Shown: piece by piece, positions 31,332-42,742 of the stretch
Layout: each line of letters opens with the position of its first letter
Position numbering within the stretch: the first letter of the stretch is position 1
DNA from: Pseudoduganella danionis
Lineage (GTDB): Bacteria; Pseudomonadota; Gammaproteobacteria; Burkholderiales; Burkholderiaceae_D
Length of the DNA: 64,000 bases
NCBI RefSeq assembly: GCF_009720775.1
Contig: NZ_WNKW01000003.1
Location: 560,028-624,027, forward strand
Direction of reading: 5' to 3'
The notes under the pieces: model-generated
The model's database searches: none
Told to the model about the DNA's origin: nothing
The model's input: only the letters and a program-made list of their open reading frames with translations
Made by a program: the position numbers and the translations under genes

Positions 31332-32084
31332 ATGAAATATACCAGTTCGACTACTGAAGTTCCGGACGTGCCGGCCGTGCCACGTCACATCGCCATCATC
31401 ATGGATGGCAATGGCCGCTGGGCGACCAAGCGTTTTCTGCCGCGCGTCGCTGGCCACGTCAAAGGCGTCGATGCCGTACGCACGGTGGTCGAGGCCTGTG
31501 CCCGTAGCGGCGTGGAATATCTGACCCTGTTTGCTTTCAGCTCGGAAAACTGGCGCCGTCCCGAAGAAGAAGTGTCGCTGCTGATGCGGCTGTTCGTCAC
31601 GGCGCTGGACCGCGAAGTGTCCAAGCTACACGCCAACAATATCCGCCTCAAAGTGGTGGGCGACCTGAGTCGTTTCGACGAGAAGCTGCAGAGCATGATC
31701 GCCGCCGCCGAGCGCAAGACGGCCAACAATACCCGCATGACTGTCACCGTGTGCGCCAACTATGGCGGCCGCTGGGATATCATGCAAGCCATCGGCAAGA
31801 TGGTGGCCGCCCATCCGGGCGCGCACGATTTCAGCGAAGAACAACTGGCGCCCCATCTGGCCATGGCGTATGCGCCCGAGCCGGACCTGTTCATCCGCAC
31901 GGGCGGCGAACAGCGCATTTCGAATTTCCTCATGTGGCAGCTCGCTTACACGGAGCTGTTCTTTACCGACACCTACTGGCCCGACTTTAGCAAGGAAAGT
32001 CTGGATGAGGCGATTGCCTCCTACCAGCACCGCGAACGCCGCTTTGGCCGCACCGGTGCGCAACTGGCAGAGAAGACAAGCTGA
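31332..32084 (+). CDS. uppS: Undecaprenyl diphosphate synthase
   Basis: 250 aa. This cis-prenyltransferase makes the C55 carrier lipid for peptidoglycan and O-antigen. Motif [14 protein letters not shown] contains the catalytic Asp. Further conserved parts are [11 protein letters not shown] and [20 protein letters not shown], then [14 protein letters not shown]. It is the first gene of the envelope cluster, and its stop codon shares a base with the cdsA start. Confidence 0.98.
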   Translation: MKYTSSTTEVPDVPAVPRHIAIIMDGNGRWATKRFLPRVAGHVKGVDAVRTVVEACARSGVEYLTLFAFSSENWRRPEEEVSLLMRLFVTALDREVSKLHANNIRLKVVGDLSRFDEKLQSMIAAAERKTANNTRMTVTVCANYGGRWDIMQAIGKMVAAHPGAHDFSEEQLAPHLAMAYAPEPDLFIRTGGEQRISNFLMWQLAYTELFFTDTYWPDFSKESLDEAIASYQHRERRFGRTGAQLAEKTS

Positions 32085-32920
32085 TGCTGAAAACCCGGAT
32101 AATTACGGCGGTGCTGCTGCTGGCCGTGCTGCTGCCCGTGCTGTTCTCCCAGTATTTCCCCGCCGTGGCGGCGGTGGTCACGCTGTTCGTGGCCGCAGCG
32201 CTGTGGGAAGCCGCGCGCCTGTTCGGTGTGAGTGCTGCCAAGGCCAAGCTGGCCGGGCTGGCGGGTGGCGCACTGTTCGTGCTGCTGATGTTGGTGGCTA
32301 AGCCGGCTTCGGTCAATTCCCTGTATGGCGTGGCCTGTCTGCTGTGGCTGATCCGCTATGTGCCCACGCTGGGCATGGGCCTGCCGCCGCTGCAAGGGGG
32401 CGGCAACTGGTCGATGGCGATCACGTTCAGCTTCGCCATCTTTGCCTGCTTCTTCGCCATCCTCGGCCTGTATCTGCAATCGCCGCTGTACCTGCTGTCC
32501 GTGATGGCGCTGGTGTGGCTGGCCGATATCGGCGCCTATTTCGCCGGCAAGGCTTTCGGCAAGCGCAAGCTGGCGCCATCCATTTCGCCCGGCAAATCGT
32601 GGGAAGGCGCGATCGGCGGCGGCATCGCCGTGCTGCTGCTGGCCAGTGCCACCGTGCTGCTGGCGCCGGCCCACCCATGGCTGGCCGATACCTTCGCCGT
32701 CAAGCTGCAGGCCCGCTTCGGCTGGGCCATCGCCTTACTGCTGCTGGTCGTGATCGTCGCCGCGTCCATCGTCGGTGACCTGTTCGAATCCCAACTCAAG
32801 CGCCGTGCCGGCATGAAAGACAGCAGCAATCTGCTGCCCGGCCACGGCGGTGTGCTTGACCGTATTGATGCCCTGATCCCCGTGCTGCCGCTGGCCGCAC
32901 TGATAGGCTTCTGGCTCTGA
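32084..32920 (+). CDS. cdsA: Phosphatidate cytidylyltransferase
   Basis: 278 aa, polytopic membrane protein with about eight hydrophobic segments. It makes CDP-diacylglycerol for all phospholipids. The family signature is complete: SQLKRRAGMKDSSNLLPGHG with GVLDRIDALIP directly after. The start overlaps the uppS stop by one base (TGATG), implying coupled translation. dxr follows after 9 bp. Confidence 0.97.
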   Translation: MLKTRIITAVLLLAVLLPVLFSQYFPAVAAVVTLFVAAALWEAARLFGVSAAKAKLAGLAGGALFVLLMLVAKPASVNSLYGVACLLWLIRYVPTLGMGLPPLQGGGNWSMAITFSFAIFACFFAILGLYLQSPLYLLSVMALVWLADIGAYFAGKAFGKRKLAPSISPGKSWEGAIGGGIAVLLLASATVLLAPAHPWLADTFAVKLQARFGWAIALLLLVVIVAASIVGDLFESQLKRRAGMKDSSNLLPGHGGVLDRIDALIPVLPLAALIGFWL

Positions 32921-32929
32921 GAGAATAAC

Positions 32930-34123
32930 ATGCAACACATCACCATCCTTGGCGCCACCGGTTCGATCGGCGTGTCCACGCTGGACGTGCTCGCCCGTCA
33001 CCCGCAGCGCTACCGTGTCTATGCATTGTCGGCGCACAGCCGGGTCGAAGAACTGGCGGCCCAGTGTATCGCGTTCCGTCCGCTGCGCGCGGTAGTCGGC
33101 ACGGCCGAAGCGGCCGGCCGCCTGAGCGCCTTGCTGCGTGCGGCCGGCCTGAACACGGAAGTGGAATACGGCGAAGCAGCCCTGTGCAGCATCGCCAGCG
33201 CGCCCGAAGTCGATAGCGTGATGGCGGCCATCGTCGGTGCGGCCGGTCTGGCGCCTACGCTGGCGGCTGCGCGCGCGGGCAAGAAGGTACTGCTGGCAAA
33301 CAAGGAAGCGCTGGTGATGTCCGGCCAGCTGTTCATGGACGCCGTGCAGGAATCCGGCGCCGTGCTGCTGCCCATCGATAGCGAACACAATGCCATCTTC
33401 CAGTGCCTGCCGTCCGACTATGCGCGCGTGCCGGGCCAGAGCGGTGTGGCGAAGATCCTGTTGACGGCATCGGGCGGGCCATTCCTGAATCGCGATGTGG
33501 CCACGCTGGAAGCCGTGACGCCGGAGCAGGCCTGCAAGCACCCGAACTGGAGCATGGGCCGCAAGATTTCGGTCGATTCGGCCACCATGATGAACAAGGG
33601 TCTGGAAGTGATCGAGGCGCACTGGCTGTTCGGCGCACCGGCTGACCAGATCGAAGTGGTGATCCACCCGCAATCGGTGATCCATTCGATGGTGTCCTAC
33701 ACCGATGGCTCCGTGCTGGCACAACTGGGCAACCCCGATATGCGCACACCGATCGCCCATGCGCTGGCCTATCCCGAACGCATAGCGTCCGGCGTTGGTC
33801 CGCTCGACCTGACCCAGATCGCCACGCTGCAGTTCCAGCGTCCCGATTTCGAGCGTTTCCCCTGTCTGGCACTGGCTTTTGAGGCACTGCGTGCAGGCGG
33901 TACGGCGCCGGCCCTGCTGAATGCGGCCAATGAAGTGGCGGTGCAGGCCTTCCTCGATCTGCAGATCGGCTTCCGCCAGATCGACCGCGTGATTGCCCAT
34001 GTGGTTGATAGCGTGCCGCACGGTGCGGCCGACAGCATAGACGCCGTGATGGCGCAGGATGCTGTGGCCCGTCAGGCGGCCCAGCGCTACATCGCAGAAT
34101 TGCGCGCCGGGCAGGCAAAATGA
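32930..34123 (+). CDS. dxr: 1-deoxy-D-xylulose 5-phosphate reductoisomerase
   Basis: 397 aa. It carries out the first committed step of the MEP isoprenoid pathway, whose product feeds UppS two genes upstream. The NADPH-binding start [18 protein letters not shown], the loop [13 protein letters not shown], the metal/substrate region [14 protein letters not shown] and [20 protein letters not shown] are all canonical. Its stop overlaps the rseP start by 4 bp. Confidence 0.98.
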   Translation: MQHITILGATGSIGVSTLDVLARHPQRYRVYALSAHSRVEELAAQCIAFRPLRAVVGTAEAAGRLSALLRAAGLNTEVEYGEAALCSIASAPEVDSVMAAIVGAAGLAPTLAAARAGKKVLLANKEALVMSGQLFMDAVQESGAVLLPIDSEHNAIFQCLPSDYARVPGQSGVAKILLTASGGPFLNRDVATLEAVTPEQACKHPNWSMGRKISVDSATMMNKGLEVIEAHWLFGAPADQIEVVIHPQSVIHSMVSYTDGSVLAQLGNPDMRTPIAHALAYPERIASGVGPLDLTQIATLQFQRPDFERFPCLALAFEALRAGGTAPALLNAANEVAVQAFLDLQIGFRQIDRVIAHVVDSVPHGAADSIDAVMAQDAVARQAAQRYIAELRAGQAK

Positions 34124-35532
34124 ACCTGCTGCAGACCGTACTGGCGTTCATCGTCTGCCTCGGGACTCTGATTACGATCCACGAGCTGGGGCACTATCTG
34201 GTGGCGCGCTGGTGTGGTGTCAAAGTGCTGCGCTTCTCGGTCGGCATGGGCAAGGTGGTCTGGTCGCGCCGCTATGGTCCCGATCAGACGGAGTGGGTAG
34301 TCTCGGCCTTGCCGCTGGGCGGCTACGTCAAGATGCTCGATGCGCGCGAAGGTAATCTGGAAGGTCTGCCGGAATCCGATCTGGCGCGCGAATTCACCCG
34401 TCAGAATGTATGGAAGCGTATCGCCATCGTGGCAGCCGGCCCGCTGGCCAACTTCCTGCTGGCCATCGTGCTGTTTGCCGGCCTGTATATGGTCGGCGTG
34501 CAGGAACCTACCAGCAAAGTCAGCGTACAAGCCACTGTGGGTGAGAGCAAAGGTGCCGGTGCAGCCTGGCTGGCCGGTGTGCGCAGCGGTGATTTGATCA
34601 CGGCCGTGAATGGCCATGCTGTGATCTCCTGGTCGGAACTGCGTTGGGAACTGATACAGGGCGTGATCAACCGCAGCGACGTGCAGCTGTCGGTGGAGCG
34701 TGCAGGGCAGGGCCATTACAACTTCGTGCTGCCGGCCGTGCTGCTGGCCGGCCTTGATGTGGAAGGCGATGTCGCGGGCGATCTGGGGCTGGGCATGGCC
34801 CGTCCGCTGCCTGTGGTGCAGCAGGTGATAGCCGGCGGCCCTGCCGCGCGCGCCGGCCTGCAGGTGGACGATCTGCTGCTGGCCGTGGATGACACGCCGG
34901 TGGCTGACGGCATCGCATTTATCGAGATTATCCGTGCTGCCGCCGGCCGCACCGTGCAGGTGCAGGTACGTCGCGCTGGCCAGGAGCTGACGTTGGCCAT
35001 GGTGCCACAGGGCGAGCAGGTGCCCGCAGCGCAGTTGGCAGGCAAAGACGGCAAGGGCGGCAAAGCTCAAGGAACTGTAACAGTCGGTAAGATCAGCGCC
35101 TACATCGCGCTGGCGCCGGATATGATCAAAGTGGTGTCGTCGCCTCCTGCCGCGCTAGGCAAAGCCGTGCAGCGCGTGTGGGAAACGTCGGTAATGTCGG
35201 TCAAAATGGTGGGAAAAATGCTGATCGGCGAAGCTTCGCTGAAAAATGTCACCGGCCCCCTGACGATTGCCGATTATGCCGGCCAGACCGCAAGGGCAGG
35301 GGTTGCCAGCTATCTTAGCTTCATCGCCTTCATCAGCATCAGTTTAGGGGTGATGAATTTGCTACCGATTCCCGTTCTAGATGGGGGGCATTTGCTGTAT
35401 TATTCGCTGGAAGTTTTAACTGGGCGCTCTGTGCCGGAGCGTTTTGGTGAGATTGCGCAGCGTTTCGGCATAGGCCTGTTGCTGACTTTAATGCTGCTGG
35501 CGGTGTTTAACGACGTTGTGCGATTGCTGTAA
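34120..35532 (+). CDS. rseP: RseP-type site-2 zinc metalloprotease
   Basis: 470 aa, membrane protein. The zinc motif HELGH (21-25) lies in the first TM helix, two PDZ domains occupy the periplasmic middle, and the last helices carry [19 protein letters not shown], supplying the third ligand Asp. It cleaves anti-sigma factors such as RseA and leftover signal peptides. A Lys/Gly-rich insert ([11 protein letters not shown], about 310-320) lies after the second PDZ. It is coupled to dxr through ATGA and precedes bamA. Confidence 0.97.
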   Translation: MNLLQTVLAFIVCLGTLITIHELGHYLVARWCGVKVLRFSVGMGKVVWSRRYGPDQTEWVVSALPLGGYVKMLDAREGNLEGLPESDLAREFTRQNVWKRIAIVAAGPLANFLLAIVLFAGLYMVGVQEPTSKVSVQATVGESKGAGAAWLAGVRSGDLITAVNGHAVISWSELRWELIQGVINRSDVQLSVERAGQGHYNFVLPAVLLAGLDVEGDVAGDLGLGMARPLPVVQQVIAGGPAARAGLQVDDLLLAVDDTPVADGIAFIEIIRAAAGRTVQVQVRRAGQELTLAMVPQGEQVPAAQLAGKDGKGGKAQGTVTVGKISAYIALAPDMIKVVSSPPAALGKAVQRVWETSVMSVKMVGKMLIGEASLKNVTGPLTIADYAGQTARAGVASYLSFIAFISISLGVMNLLPIPVLDGGHLLYYSLEVLTGRSVPERFGEIAQRFGIGLLLTLMLLAVFNDVVRLL

Positions 35533-35611
35533 CTGAGTTGTAGCAGAGAGCTGTGTGAGCTGTGCGCTGTGTATAAGCAGCGTAGTTCGTTGATTAGCCA
35601 TTGAATACCCA

Positions 35612-37948
35612 ATGAAATTATATTCTGACCGTATTACTTCATCCCCGTTTCGCCGCAGCCTGATAGGCGCTGCAGTTCTGGCGCTGTGCGCCGGCAGTGC
35701 CATGGCCATCGAGCCCTTCGTCGTCAAGGATATCCGCGTCGAAGGCATCCAGCGTACGGAAGCCGGTACGGTTTTCAGCTATCTGCCAGTGCGGGTAGGC
35801 GAGACCTTCAACGACGATAAGGGCGTGGCCGCCATCAAGGCGCTGTATGCCACTTCCTTCTTCAAGGACGTGAAACTGGAACGCGACGGCGATGTGCTGG
35901 TCGTGCTGGTGGAAGAACGTCCGGCCATCTCCAAAGTGGAGTTCACCGGCACCAAGGAATTCGAGAAAGACACGCTGGTCAAGGCGCTGAAAGATATCGG
36001 CGTGGGCGAGACCAAGATTTTCGACAAGGCTTCGGTCGACCGCGCCGAGCAGGAACTCAAGCGCCAGTACCTGTCGCATGGCCTGTACGGCGTGAAGATC
36101 GTCACCACCGTGACGCCGATCGAACGTAACCGCGTCAACATTACGTTTGCCGTGGATGAAGGCGAAATCGCCAAGATCAAGCAGATCAACATCGTCGGCA
36201 ACAAGGTATTCAGCGACAAGGAGCTGAAAGACGAACTGGCACTGAATACAGGCGGCTGGTTTAGCTGGTACACCAAGTCCGACCAGTATTCCAAGACCAA
36301 GCTGACCGGCGATATCGAGGCGCTCAAGTCCTACTATCTGAACCGCGGTTATATCGAGATGCAGATCGATTCGACCCAGGTGTCGATCACGCCGGACAAG
36401 AAGGACATCTACATCACCATCAACATCACCGAAGGCCAGAAGTACACGGTCAACGGTATCAAGTTCGAAGGCGAGACCTTCGGCCGCGAGGAAGAACTGC
36501 GTTCGCTGGTGCTGCTGCGTAAAGGCGAGACCTATTCGGGCGAGCGCCTGACGGCTACCAACAAGCTGATCTCCGACCGTCTGGGCACCTTCGGCTACGC
36601 TTTCGCCAACGTCAACGCCAATCCGGACATCGACCGCGAAAAACGCGAAGTATCGTTTACCTTCTTTATCGATCCGGGCAAGCGCGCCTACGTGCGCCAC
36701 ATGAACATCGCCGGTAACACCACCACCCGCGACGAAGTAATCCGCCGCGAGTTCCGCCAGTTTGAATCGTCGTGGTACGACGCCAACAAGATCAAGCTGT
36801 CGCGCGATCGCGTCGACCGTCTGGGCTACTTCAAGGACGTGACGGTGGATACGCCGGAAGCGCAGGGTACCTCCGATCAGGTGGACGTCAACCTAACCGT
36901 GGTGGAAAAGCCGACCGGTAACTTCCAGATCGGTGGCGCGTTCTCGCAGTCGGAGAAGTTCTCCTTCCAGGCCGCGATCCAGCAGGCTAACTTTGCCGGT
37001 TCGGGTACCACCGTCGGCATCGAACTGAATACCTCGAAATACAGCCGCACCATTTCGTTCTCGCAGACCGACCCGTACTACACCGACGACGGCGTATCGC
37101 GTTCGTATGAAGTGTATATGCGTACCCAGCAGCCGCCGGCGCTGAACATCGGTAGCTACACCATCCGCCAACAGGGTGGCCGTATCAGCTACGGTGTGCC
37201 GTTCTCGGAAGTCGATACGGTGTTCTTCGGTATCGGTCTGGAGCGCTCGCGCATCACCACCGACCTGACGTCGCCGACCCGCTTCCGCGAATACGTCACC
37301 AGCGTGACCGGCAGCCCCGATGGTACCGGCACTGCCCAGACCCACGCCGTGCCGCTGACGGCCGCCTGGGCGCGCGACAGCCGCGATTCCGCGCTGACGC
37401 CGACGCTGGGCCGCTACCAGCGCGCCAATCTGGAGATCGACGTGGTCGGTCAGCAGCAGTACTTCCGCGCCGTGTACGAACACCAGTGGTACAAACCGCT
37501 GTTCTGGAATATCACGCTGGCTCTGAAGGGCGAAATCGATTACGGTCACGGTCTGCGTAACAGCAAATACCCCGTGTTCAAGAACTTCTACGGCGGCGGT
37601 ATCGGTTCCGTGCGCGGCTACCTGAGCTCTTCGCTGGGTGCCGTCGATCCTTACTACTTCGATGCGCTCGGTGGTGCTTCGCGTCTGATCGGTAACGCCG
37701 AGCTGCAGCTGCCGTTCCCCGGTTCGGGCAAGGACCGCAGCCTGCGCTGGTTCGGCTTCCTCGATTCGGGTCAGGTGTATCAGGAAGGCCAGAAGATGCG
37801 CGCTTCCGAACTGCGCTACTCGACCGGTCTGGGCATTAGCTGGATTTCGCCGGTGGGCCCGCTGAAACTGAGTTATGCTAAGCCCTTGAACGCCAAACCG
37901 GGCGATCGTCTGGAACGCTTCCAGTTCCAGATGGGTAGCGGCTTCTAA
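35612..37948 (+). CDS. bamA: Outer membrane protein assembly factor BamA
   Basis: 778 aa. Signal peptide about 1-32 (ending AGSAMA), then five POTRA domains (about 33-435), then the 16-stranded barrel whose conserved loop-6 region reads GSVRGYLSSSLG and whose final strand ends RFQFQMGSGF with the aromatic C-terminus. BamA inserts beta-barrel proteins into the outer membrane. It is placed between the RseP protease and the Skp chaperone, the classic stress and assembly neighbourhood. Confidence 0.98.
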   Translation: MKLYSDRITSSPFRRSLIGAAVLALCAGSAMAIEPFVVKDIRVEGIQRTEAGTVFSYLPVRVGETFNDDKGVAAIKALYATSFFKDVKLERDGDVLVVLVEERPAISKVEFTGTKEFEKDTLVKALKDIGVGETKIFDKASVDRAEQELKRQYLSHGLYGVKIVTTVTPIERNRVNITFAVDEGEIAKIKQINIVGNKVFSDKELKDELALNTGGWFSWYTKSDQYSKTKLTGDIEALKSYYLNRGYIEMQIDSTQVSITPDKKDIYITINITEGQKYTVNGIKFEGETFGREEELRSLVLLRKGETYSGERLTATNKLISDRLGTFGYAFANVNANPDIDREKREVSFTFFIDPGKRAYVRHMNIAGNTTTRDEVIRREFRQFESSWYDANKIKLSRDRVDRLGYFKDVTVDTPEAQGTSDQVDVNLTVVEKPTGNFQIGGAFSQSEKFSFQAAIQQANFAGSGTTVGIELNTSKYSRTISFSQTDPYYTDDGVSRSYEVYMRTQQPPALNIGSYTIRQQGGRISYGVPFSEVDTVFFGIGLERSRITTDLTSPTRFREYVTSVTGSPDGTGTAQTHAVPLTAAWARDSRDSALTPTLGRYQRANLEIDVVGQQQYFRAVYEHQWYKPLFWNITLALKGEIDYGHGLRNSKYPVFKNFYGGGIGSVRGYLSSSLGAVDPYYFDALGGASRLIGNAELQLPFPGSGKDRSLRWFGFLDSGQVYQEGQKMRASELRYSTGLGISWISPVGPLKLSYAKPLNAKPGDRLERFQFQMGSGF

Positions 37949-37999
37949 GCTCGCAGGCGATCTGATAGCCGGTATTGAAAATTACTTCGGAGAAATAAG

Positions 38000-38524
38000 T
38001 TGAAGACTCTGTCCGCTAACCTGAGCAAAACTCTGGCCGTGCTTGCACTGGGCTGCTGCGCCTGGGCGCCGGTGCAGGCCCAGACTTCGGTGTCGCGCAT
38101 TGCATGGCTCAGCCCCGAGCGCATCTACAACGAATCCAAGCTGGCCAAGCTGGCCGGCGAGAAGCTGCAGGAAGAATTCAAGAGCCGCGAAAAAGCCATG
38201 AACGACATGGCGACGCGGCTCAAGGCAGCCTCCGAAAAGCTGGAAAAGGATATACCGACGCTGGCCGAAACCGATCGCGTCAAGCGCCAGCGCGATGTGT
38301 TCGAGCTGGATAAGGAATACCAGCGTCGTCAGCGCGAGTTCCGCGAAGACCTGAACCAGCGCACCAACGAGGAACGCCAGGCGATTTCGGAAAAAGCCAC
38401 CAAGATCATCAAGCAGATGGCAACGGTGGAAGGCTTCGATATCGTGCTGCAGGACGCCGTCTGGGCCAGCCCGCGCATCGACATCACCGATAAAGTGCTG
38501 GCCGCACTCGATAAAGATAAATAA
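38000..38524 (+). CDS. skp: OmpH/Skp family periplasmic chaperone
   Basis: 174 aa, TTG start preceded by GGAGAAA. Signal peptide about 1-28 (ending APVQA), then the helical tentacle protein with long charged helices (EFKSREKAMNDMATRLKAAS through REDLNQRTNEERQAI) and the C-terminal strand region. It holds unfolded outer membrane proteins on their way to BamA, encoded just upstream. Coiled-coil content and length suit Skp. Confidence 0.93.
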   Translation: MKTLSANLSKTLAVLALGCCAWAPVQAQTSVSRIAWLSPERIYNESKLAKLAGEKLQEEFKSREKAMNDMATRLKAASEKLEKDIPTLAETDRVKRQRDVFELDKEYQRRQREFREDLNQRTNEERQAISEKATKIIKQMATVEGFDIVLQDAVWASPRIDITDKVLAALDKDK

Positions 38525-38545
38525 TTCAACAGATTGGACCACCCG

Positions 38546-39607
38546 ATGGGCACTCGACTAGGGCAATTGGTCGAACGCCTCGGCGGTCAGTTGATGGGCG
38601 ATGCCAACCTCGAAGTGGACGGCATTGCACCATTGGCGGACGCCAGCGCTTCGCACATCAGCTTCCTCAGTAACAGCAAATTGCGCGCGCAGGCGCTGCA
38701 AAGCCAGGCGGCGGCACTGATCGTGTCGGCTGCCGATCAAGCCTTCATCAGCGCTGGTTTTTCCGGTGCGCTGATCGTGACGAATAATCCGTATGTGTAT
38801 TTCGCCCGCGCGGCGCAGTATTTCGAATCGCTGACGGCACTGGTGCCGCAGCCCGGAGTGCATGCCAGTGCTGTGGTGGCCGAGGATGCCCAGGTGGCCG
38901 CCAGCGCCCATATCGGCGCGCGTGTGGTGATCGAGAGCGGCGCCGTGATCGGCGAAAACGCCGTGATCGACGCCGGCTGCTATATCGGCCGTGAAGCGGT
39001 GATCGGCGCCGAGACTCACCTGTTCGCCAACGTGACCTTCCACGCCCAGTGCGTGATCGGTCAGCGCGGCATCATCCATTCCGGTGCCGTGATCGGCACG
39101 GACGGATTCGGTTTCGCCAACGAGGGCGGGGTCTACATCAAGATTCCGCAAACCGGCAGGGTAGTCATCGGCGACGATGTGGACATTGGTGCCAACACCA
39201 CGATAGACCGTGGTGCACTGGCCGACACCATTATCGAAGATGGCGTCAAGCTCGATAACCAGATCCAGATTGGCCACAACTGCCACATCGGTGCCCACAC
39301 GGCCATGGCCGGCTGCGTCGGCGTGGCCGGCAGCGCCAAGATAGGCAAGTACTGCACTTTCGGCGGCGCCGCCATGGTGCTGGGCCACTTGACCATCGTG
39401 GATAAAGTACATGTAGGATCGGGCAGCATGGTATCGCGCTCCATCCTGGAACCGGGCCAGTACACGGGCTTCTACCCGCTGGCCAAAAACAGCGAATGGG
39501 AAAAATCGGCAGTCATTGTGCGCAATCTGTCGACGATGCGCGATAAAATCCGCGCGCTGGAAAAAACAATTAAAACATTGACGAATCAGGACGAGAAAAC
39601 ATTATGA
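38546..39607 (+). CDS. lpxD: UDP-3-O-(3-hydroxyacyl)glucosamine N-acyltransferase
   Basis: 353 aa from ATG 38546 ([14 protein letters not shown]). A TTG at 38534 in frame is an alternative start. It adds the N-linked acyl chain in lipid A synthesis. A short N-terminal domain precedes a left-handed beta-helix of hexapeptide repeats (many [IV]G-A/N patterns from about 100 to 310). The catalytic His region is [20 protein letters not shown]. The last ~40 residues are helical. Its stop overlaps the fabZ start. Confidence 0.96.
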   Translation: MGTRLGQLVERLGGQLMGDANLEVDGIAPLADASASHISFLSNSKLRAQALQSQAAALIVSAADQAFISAGFSGALIVTNNPYVYFARAAQYFESLTALVPQPGVHASAVVAEDAQVAASAHIGARVVIESGAVIGENAVIDAGCYIGREAVIGAETHLFANVTFHAQCVIGQRGIIHSGAVIGTDGFGFANEGGVYIKIPQTGRVVIGDDVDIGANTTIDRGALADTIIEDGVKLDNQIQIGHNCHIGAHTAMAGCVGVAGSAKIGKYCTFGGAAMVLGHLTIVDKVHVGSGSMVSRSILEPGQYTGFYPLAKNSEWEKSAVIVRNLSTMRDKIRALEKTIKTLTNQDEKTL

Positions 39608-40116
39608 CTACGAACACCCCGGAAAGCTCTGTATCCACCTGCACCAAGAAGTGCCTGGATATCCACACCATCAAACAGTACCTGCCACACCGCTACCCGC
39701 TGCTGCTGGTGGACCGCGTGCTGGACTGGGAATCGGGCAAGAGCATTACCGCCGTCAAGAACGTCACCGTCAATGAAGAATTCTTCAATGGCCACTTCCC
39801 GCACAAGCCAGTGATGCCGGGTGTGCTGATGATCGAAGCGATGGCGCAGACGGCTGCCATTCTGTCCTTCCTGACCATGGACATCAAACCGGACGAGAAC
39901 TCGGTGGTGTACTTCGTCGGCATCGACAATGCCCGCTTCAAGCGTCCGGTGGAACCGGGCGATCAGCTGGTGATGAATGTGGAAATCCTGCGCGTTTCGC
40001 GCGGCATCTGGAAATACAAGGCAGTCGGTTCGGTTGACGGCCAGACCGCCGTCGAAGCAGAACTGATGTGCACCATCCGTAGCGCCACCGACGCTAGCCA
40101 GCCAGCCGGGAAGTAA
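39604..40116 (+). CDS. fabZ: 3-hydroxyacyl-ACP dehydratase FabZ
   Basis: 170 aa, somewhat long because of a polar N-terminal extension of about 18 residues ([19 protein letters not shown]) before [20 protein letters not shown]. The hot-dog fold active site [20 protein letters not shown] carries the catalytic His and Glu. It dehydrates 3-hydroxyacyl-ACP in fatty acid elongation, competing with LpxA and LpxD for the same substrates. It lies between these two genes, 2 bp before lpxA and overlapping lpxD. Confidence 0.97.
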   Translation: MTTNTPESSVSTCTKKCLDIHTIKQYLPHRYPLLLVDRVLDWESGKSITAVKNVTVNEEFFNGHFPHKPVMPGVLMIEAMAQTAAILSFLTMDIKPDENSVVYFVGIDNARFKRPVEPGDQLVMNVEILRVSRGIWKYKAVGSVDGQTAVEAELMCTIRSATDASQPAGK

Positions 40117-40118
40117 TC

Positions 40119-40907
40119 ATGGCCAAGATCCATGCAACCGCCATCGTCGACAGCAAGGCCCAGCTCGACGATAGCGTTGAAATCGGCCCGTACTCGGTCA
40201 TAGGCCCGAATGTGGTGATCGGTGCGCGCACCGTGGTGGGGCCGCACGTGGTCATCGAGGGCAATACCACCATAGGCTGCGATAACAAGTTCTTCCAGTT
40301 CTCGTCGATAGGCGCTGCGCCGCAGGACAAGAAGTGGAATGGCGAACCGACCCGCCTGACCATCGGCGACCGTAACACCATCCGCGAATTCTGTACCTTC
40401 AACACAGGTACGGTGCAGGACAAGGGCGTGACGTCGCTGGGTAATGACAACTGGATTTCGGCCTACGTGCATCTGGCGCACGACTGTCAGGTGGGCAGTA
40501 ATACGATCTTCTCGAACAATGCGCAGATCGCCGGCCACGTCGAGATCGGCGACTGGGTGATCATGAGCGGCTTCGCCAATGTGCACCAGTTCTGCAAGAT
40601 CGGTGCACACGCTTTTGTCGGCATGAGCACTTCGCTGACCCAGGACGTACCACCATTCGTGCTGCTGAACGGGAATCCGGCTCAGGCGCATGGCGTGAAT
40701 ATCGAAGGCCTGAAACGGCGCGGCTTTACGCGCGAGCAGATCAACGGCATCCGTACCGCCTACAAGTTGATTTACCGTTCCGGCCTGACGCTGGAAGAAG
40801 CCAAGACGGCGCTGCTGGCAGAAGAAAGCGCCAATCCAGCGGCGGCTGAGCAGATCCGTGCTATGCGCGAGTTCCTCGGCACGGCCACCCGTGGCATCGT
40901 CCGCTGA
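40119..40907 (+). CDS. lpxA: UDP-N-acetylglucosamine acyltransferase
   Basis: 262 aa. It carries out the first step of lipid A synthesis, O-acylating UDP-GlcNAc. The N-terminal two-thirds is a hexapeptide-repeat beta-helix starting IHATAIVDSKAQLDDSVEIG; the catalytic His region is YVHLAHDCQVGSNTIFSNN; the C-terminal helices include GFTREQINGIRTAYKLIYR. It starts 2 bp after fabZ. Confidence 0.98.
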   Translation: MAKIHATAIVDSKAQLDDSVEIGPYSVIGPNVVIGARTVVGPHVVIEGNTTIGCDNKFFQFSSIGAAPQDKKWNGEPTRLTIGDRNTIREFCTFNTGTVQDKGVTSLGNDNWISAYVHLAHDCQVGSNTIFSNNAQIAGHVEIGDWVIMSGFANVHQFCKIGAHAFVGMSTSLTQDVPPFVLLNGNPAQAHGVNIEGLKRRGFTREQINGIRTAYKLIYRSGLTLEEAKTALLAEESANPAAAEQIRAMREFLGTATRGIVR

Positions 40908-40941
40908 TAGCACGGCGGCTGGCCTGTCGGCCAGGTCGCCA

Positions 40942-42078
40942 ATGTCGCTCGCGCTGGTAGCGGGCGAGCCGTCCGGCGACATGCTGGCGGCCCGTCTGCT
41001 GTCCGGTCTGCGCCCGCATCTGCCCGACGCCCGCTTCCACGGCATAGGCGGCGAGCAGATGATGGCGCAGGGCTTCGAATCGCACTGGCCCATGGACAAG
41101 CTCACCGTGCGCGGTGTGCTTGAAGTGATTCCGCGCTACCGCGAAATCAAGGGTATCCAGAACCAGTTGCGTGACCAGCTGCTGGCCGAACGTCCGGCTG
41201 CCTTCATCGGTGCCGACTATCCGGGCTTTAATCTGGGACTGGAAGAGCAGCTCAAGGCTGCCGGTATCCCCACCATCCATTACATCGGGCCGCAGATCTG
41301 GGCCTGGCGCGGTGGCCGCATCAAGAAAATCATCCGCGCTGTGTCGCATATGCTGGTGGTGTTTCCGTTTGAAGAGGAAATCTACCGCAAGGCCGGTGTG
41401 CCGGTCAGCTATGTGGGCCACCCGTTGGCCGAACTGATACCACTGGCAACCGACGAGGCGGGGGCGCGGCGTACGCTGGGCCTGCCGGAGCAGGCCAATG
41501 TGGTGACCATTATGCCCGGCAGCCGCATGTCGGAGATTAAGTACAACACGGTGGCCTTTATCAGTGCGGCGCGGCTGCTCAAACAGCGCGACCACTCGCT
41601 GCGCTTTGTCGTGCCGATGGCGGGCGCACGCCAGCGCCAGTATTTCCTCGAACTGATTGCACAGGCTGGCCTGCAGGATGTCGAGCTGACCCTGCTCGAT
41701 GGCCAGTCGCACACGGCGATTGCGGCGGCCGATGCGGTGCTGGTGGCTTCCGGCACGGCTTCGCTGGAAGTGGCGCTGTTCAAGAAGCCCATGGTGATCG
41801 CCTACAAGATGATGGCGCTGGAATGGCAGATACTGCGCCACTTCGGCTACCAGCCGTGGATAGGCTTGCCGAATATTCTGGCGCGTGAATTCCTCGTGCC
41901 GGAGCTGCTGCAGGACGCGGCCAACCCGCAGGCGCTGGCTGAAGCCATGTGGCAGCAACTGACGGATGCGCCGCACCGTTTGCGGCTGGCGCAGCGCTTC
42001 AGCGATATGCATCACAGCCTGCTGCGCAATAGCGCGCAGGAGAGCGCGGCAGCCGTGCTCAAAGTAATCCAAGCATAA
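40942..42078 (+). CDS. lpxB: Lipid-A-disaccharide synthase
   Basis: 378 aa from the ATG at 40942, where the family-typical start [20 protein letters not shown] begins. Upstream in-frame codons reach 40858 and overlap lpxA, so a somewhat longer N-terminus cannot be excluded. This glycosyltransferase joins UDP-diacyl-GlcN and lipid X. Conserved stretches include [37 protein letters not shown] and MPGSRMSEI, with [13 protein letters not shown] near the end. It lies between lpxA and rnhB. Confidence 0.97.
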   Translation: MSLALVAGEPSGDMLAARLLSGLRPHLPDARFHGIGGEQMMAQGFESHWPMDKLTVRGVLEVIPRYREIKGIQNQLRDQLLAERPAAFIGADYPGFNLGLEEQLKAAGIPTIHYIGPQIWAWRGGRIKKIIRAVSHMLVVFPFEEEIYRKAGVPVSYVGHPLAELIPLATDEAGARRTLGLPEQANVVTIMPGSRMSEIKYNTVAFISAARLLKQRDHSLRFVVPMAGARQRQYFLELIAQAGLQDVELTLLDGQSHTAIAAADAVLVASGTASLEVALFKKPMVIAYKMMALEWQILRHFGYQPWIGLPNILAREFLVPELLQDAANPQALAEAMWQQLTDAPHRLRLAQRFSDMHHSLLRNSAQESAAAVLKVIQA

Positions 42079-42088
42079 GAACCTCAAC

Positions 42089-42742
42089 ATGAAGAACCCT
42101 AACCCCGGCCTGTTCGACTATCTGCCCGACTCGCCCGATGAAATCATTTGCGGCGTGGACGAAGCAGGGCGCGGGCCGCTGGCCGGCCCCGTGTTTGCGG
42201 CGGCCGTGATCCTTGATCCGGCCCGTCCCATCGACGGCCTGCGCGATTCCAAGAAGCTGACGGAAGCCAAGCGCGACTTGCTGGCGCCCGTGATCAAGGC
42301 GCAGGCGCTGGCCTGGGCCATCGCCGAAGCGTCGGAAGCGGAAATCGACCAGCTGAACATACTGCAGGCCACCATGCTGGCCATGCGGCGCGCCGTGGAA
42401 GCGCTGCAGACCGTCCCTACGCTGGCCCTGATCGATGGCAACCGCTGCCCCGTGATGAAGATCCAGAGCATGGCCATCGTCGGCGGCGACGACAAGGTGG
42501 AAGCCATTTCCGCTGCTTCGATACTGGCCAAGACGGCGCGCGATGCGGCGCTGGTGTCGCTGCACGAAGCCTATCCGCAATACTGCTTCGACCAGCACAA
42601 AGGTTATGGCACGGCGTTGCATCTGGCCCGCCTGCGCGAGTTCGGCGCTTCGCCCGTGCACCGCCGTTCGTTTGCGCCGGTTAGGGCAGCGCTGGCTGCC
42701 GGCCCGCAGGGCGGCGTGCCGGCCCGAGGGGAGGCAGCATGA
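42089..42742 (+). CDS. rnhB: Ribonuclease HII
   Basis: 217 aa. It removes ribonucleotides embedded in DNA and RNA primers. The active-site motif [19 protein letters not shown] supplies Asp and Glu, and the remaining acidic residues lie in [10 protein letters not shown] and the [12 protein letters not shown] region; [11 protein letters not shown] is also typical. The C-terminus has an Ala/Gly/Arg-rich tail. The lpxA-lpxB-rnhB order is conserved in proteobacteria. Its stop overlaps the next start (ATGA). Confidence 0.97.
   Translation: MKNPNPGLFDYLPDSPDEIICGVDEAGRGPLAGPVFAAAVILDPARPIDGLRDSKKLTEAKRDLLAPVIKAQALAWAIAEASEAEIDQLNILQATMLAMRRAVEALQTVPTLALIDGNRCPVMKIQSMAIVGGDDKVEAISAASILAKTARDAALVSLHEAYPQYCFDQHKGYGTALHLARLREFGASPVHRRSFAPVRAALAAGPQGGVPARGEAA

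Noticed and set aside
40858..40941. Upstream start of lpxB overlapping lpxA
   Set aside because: The extension is non-family and low-complexity; the usual LpxB start begins at 40942, though a slightly longer form is not excluded.
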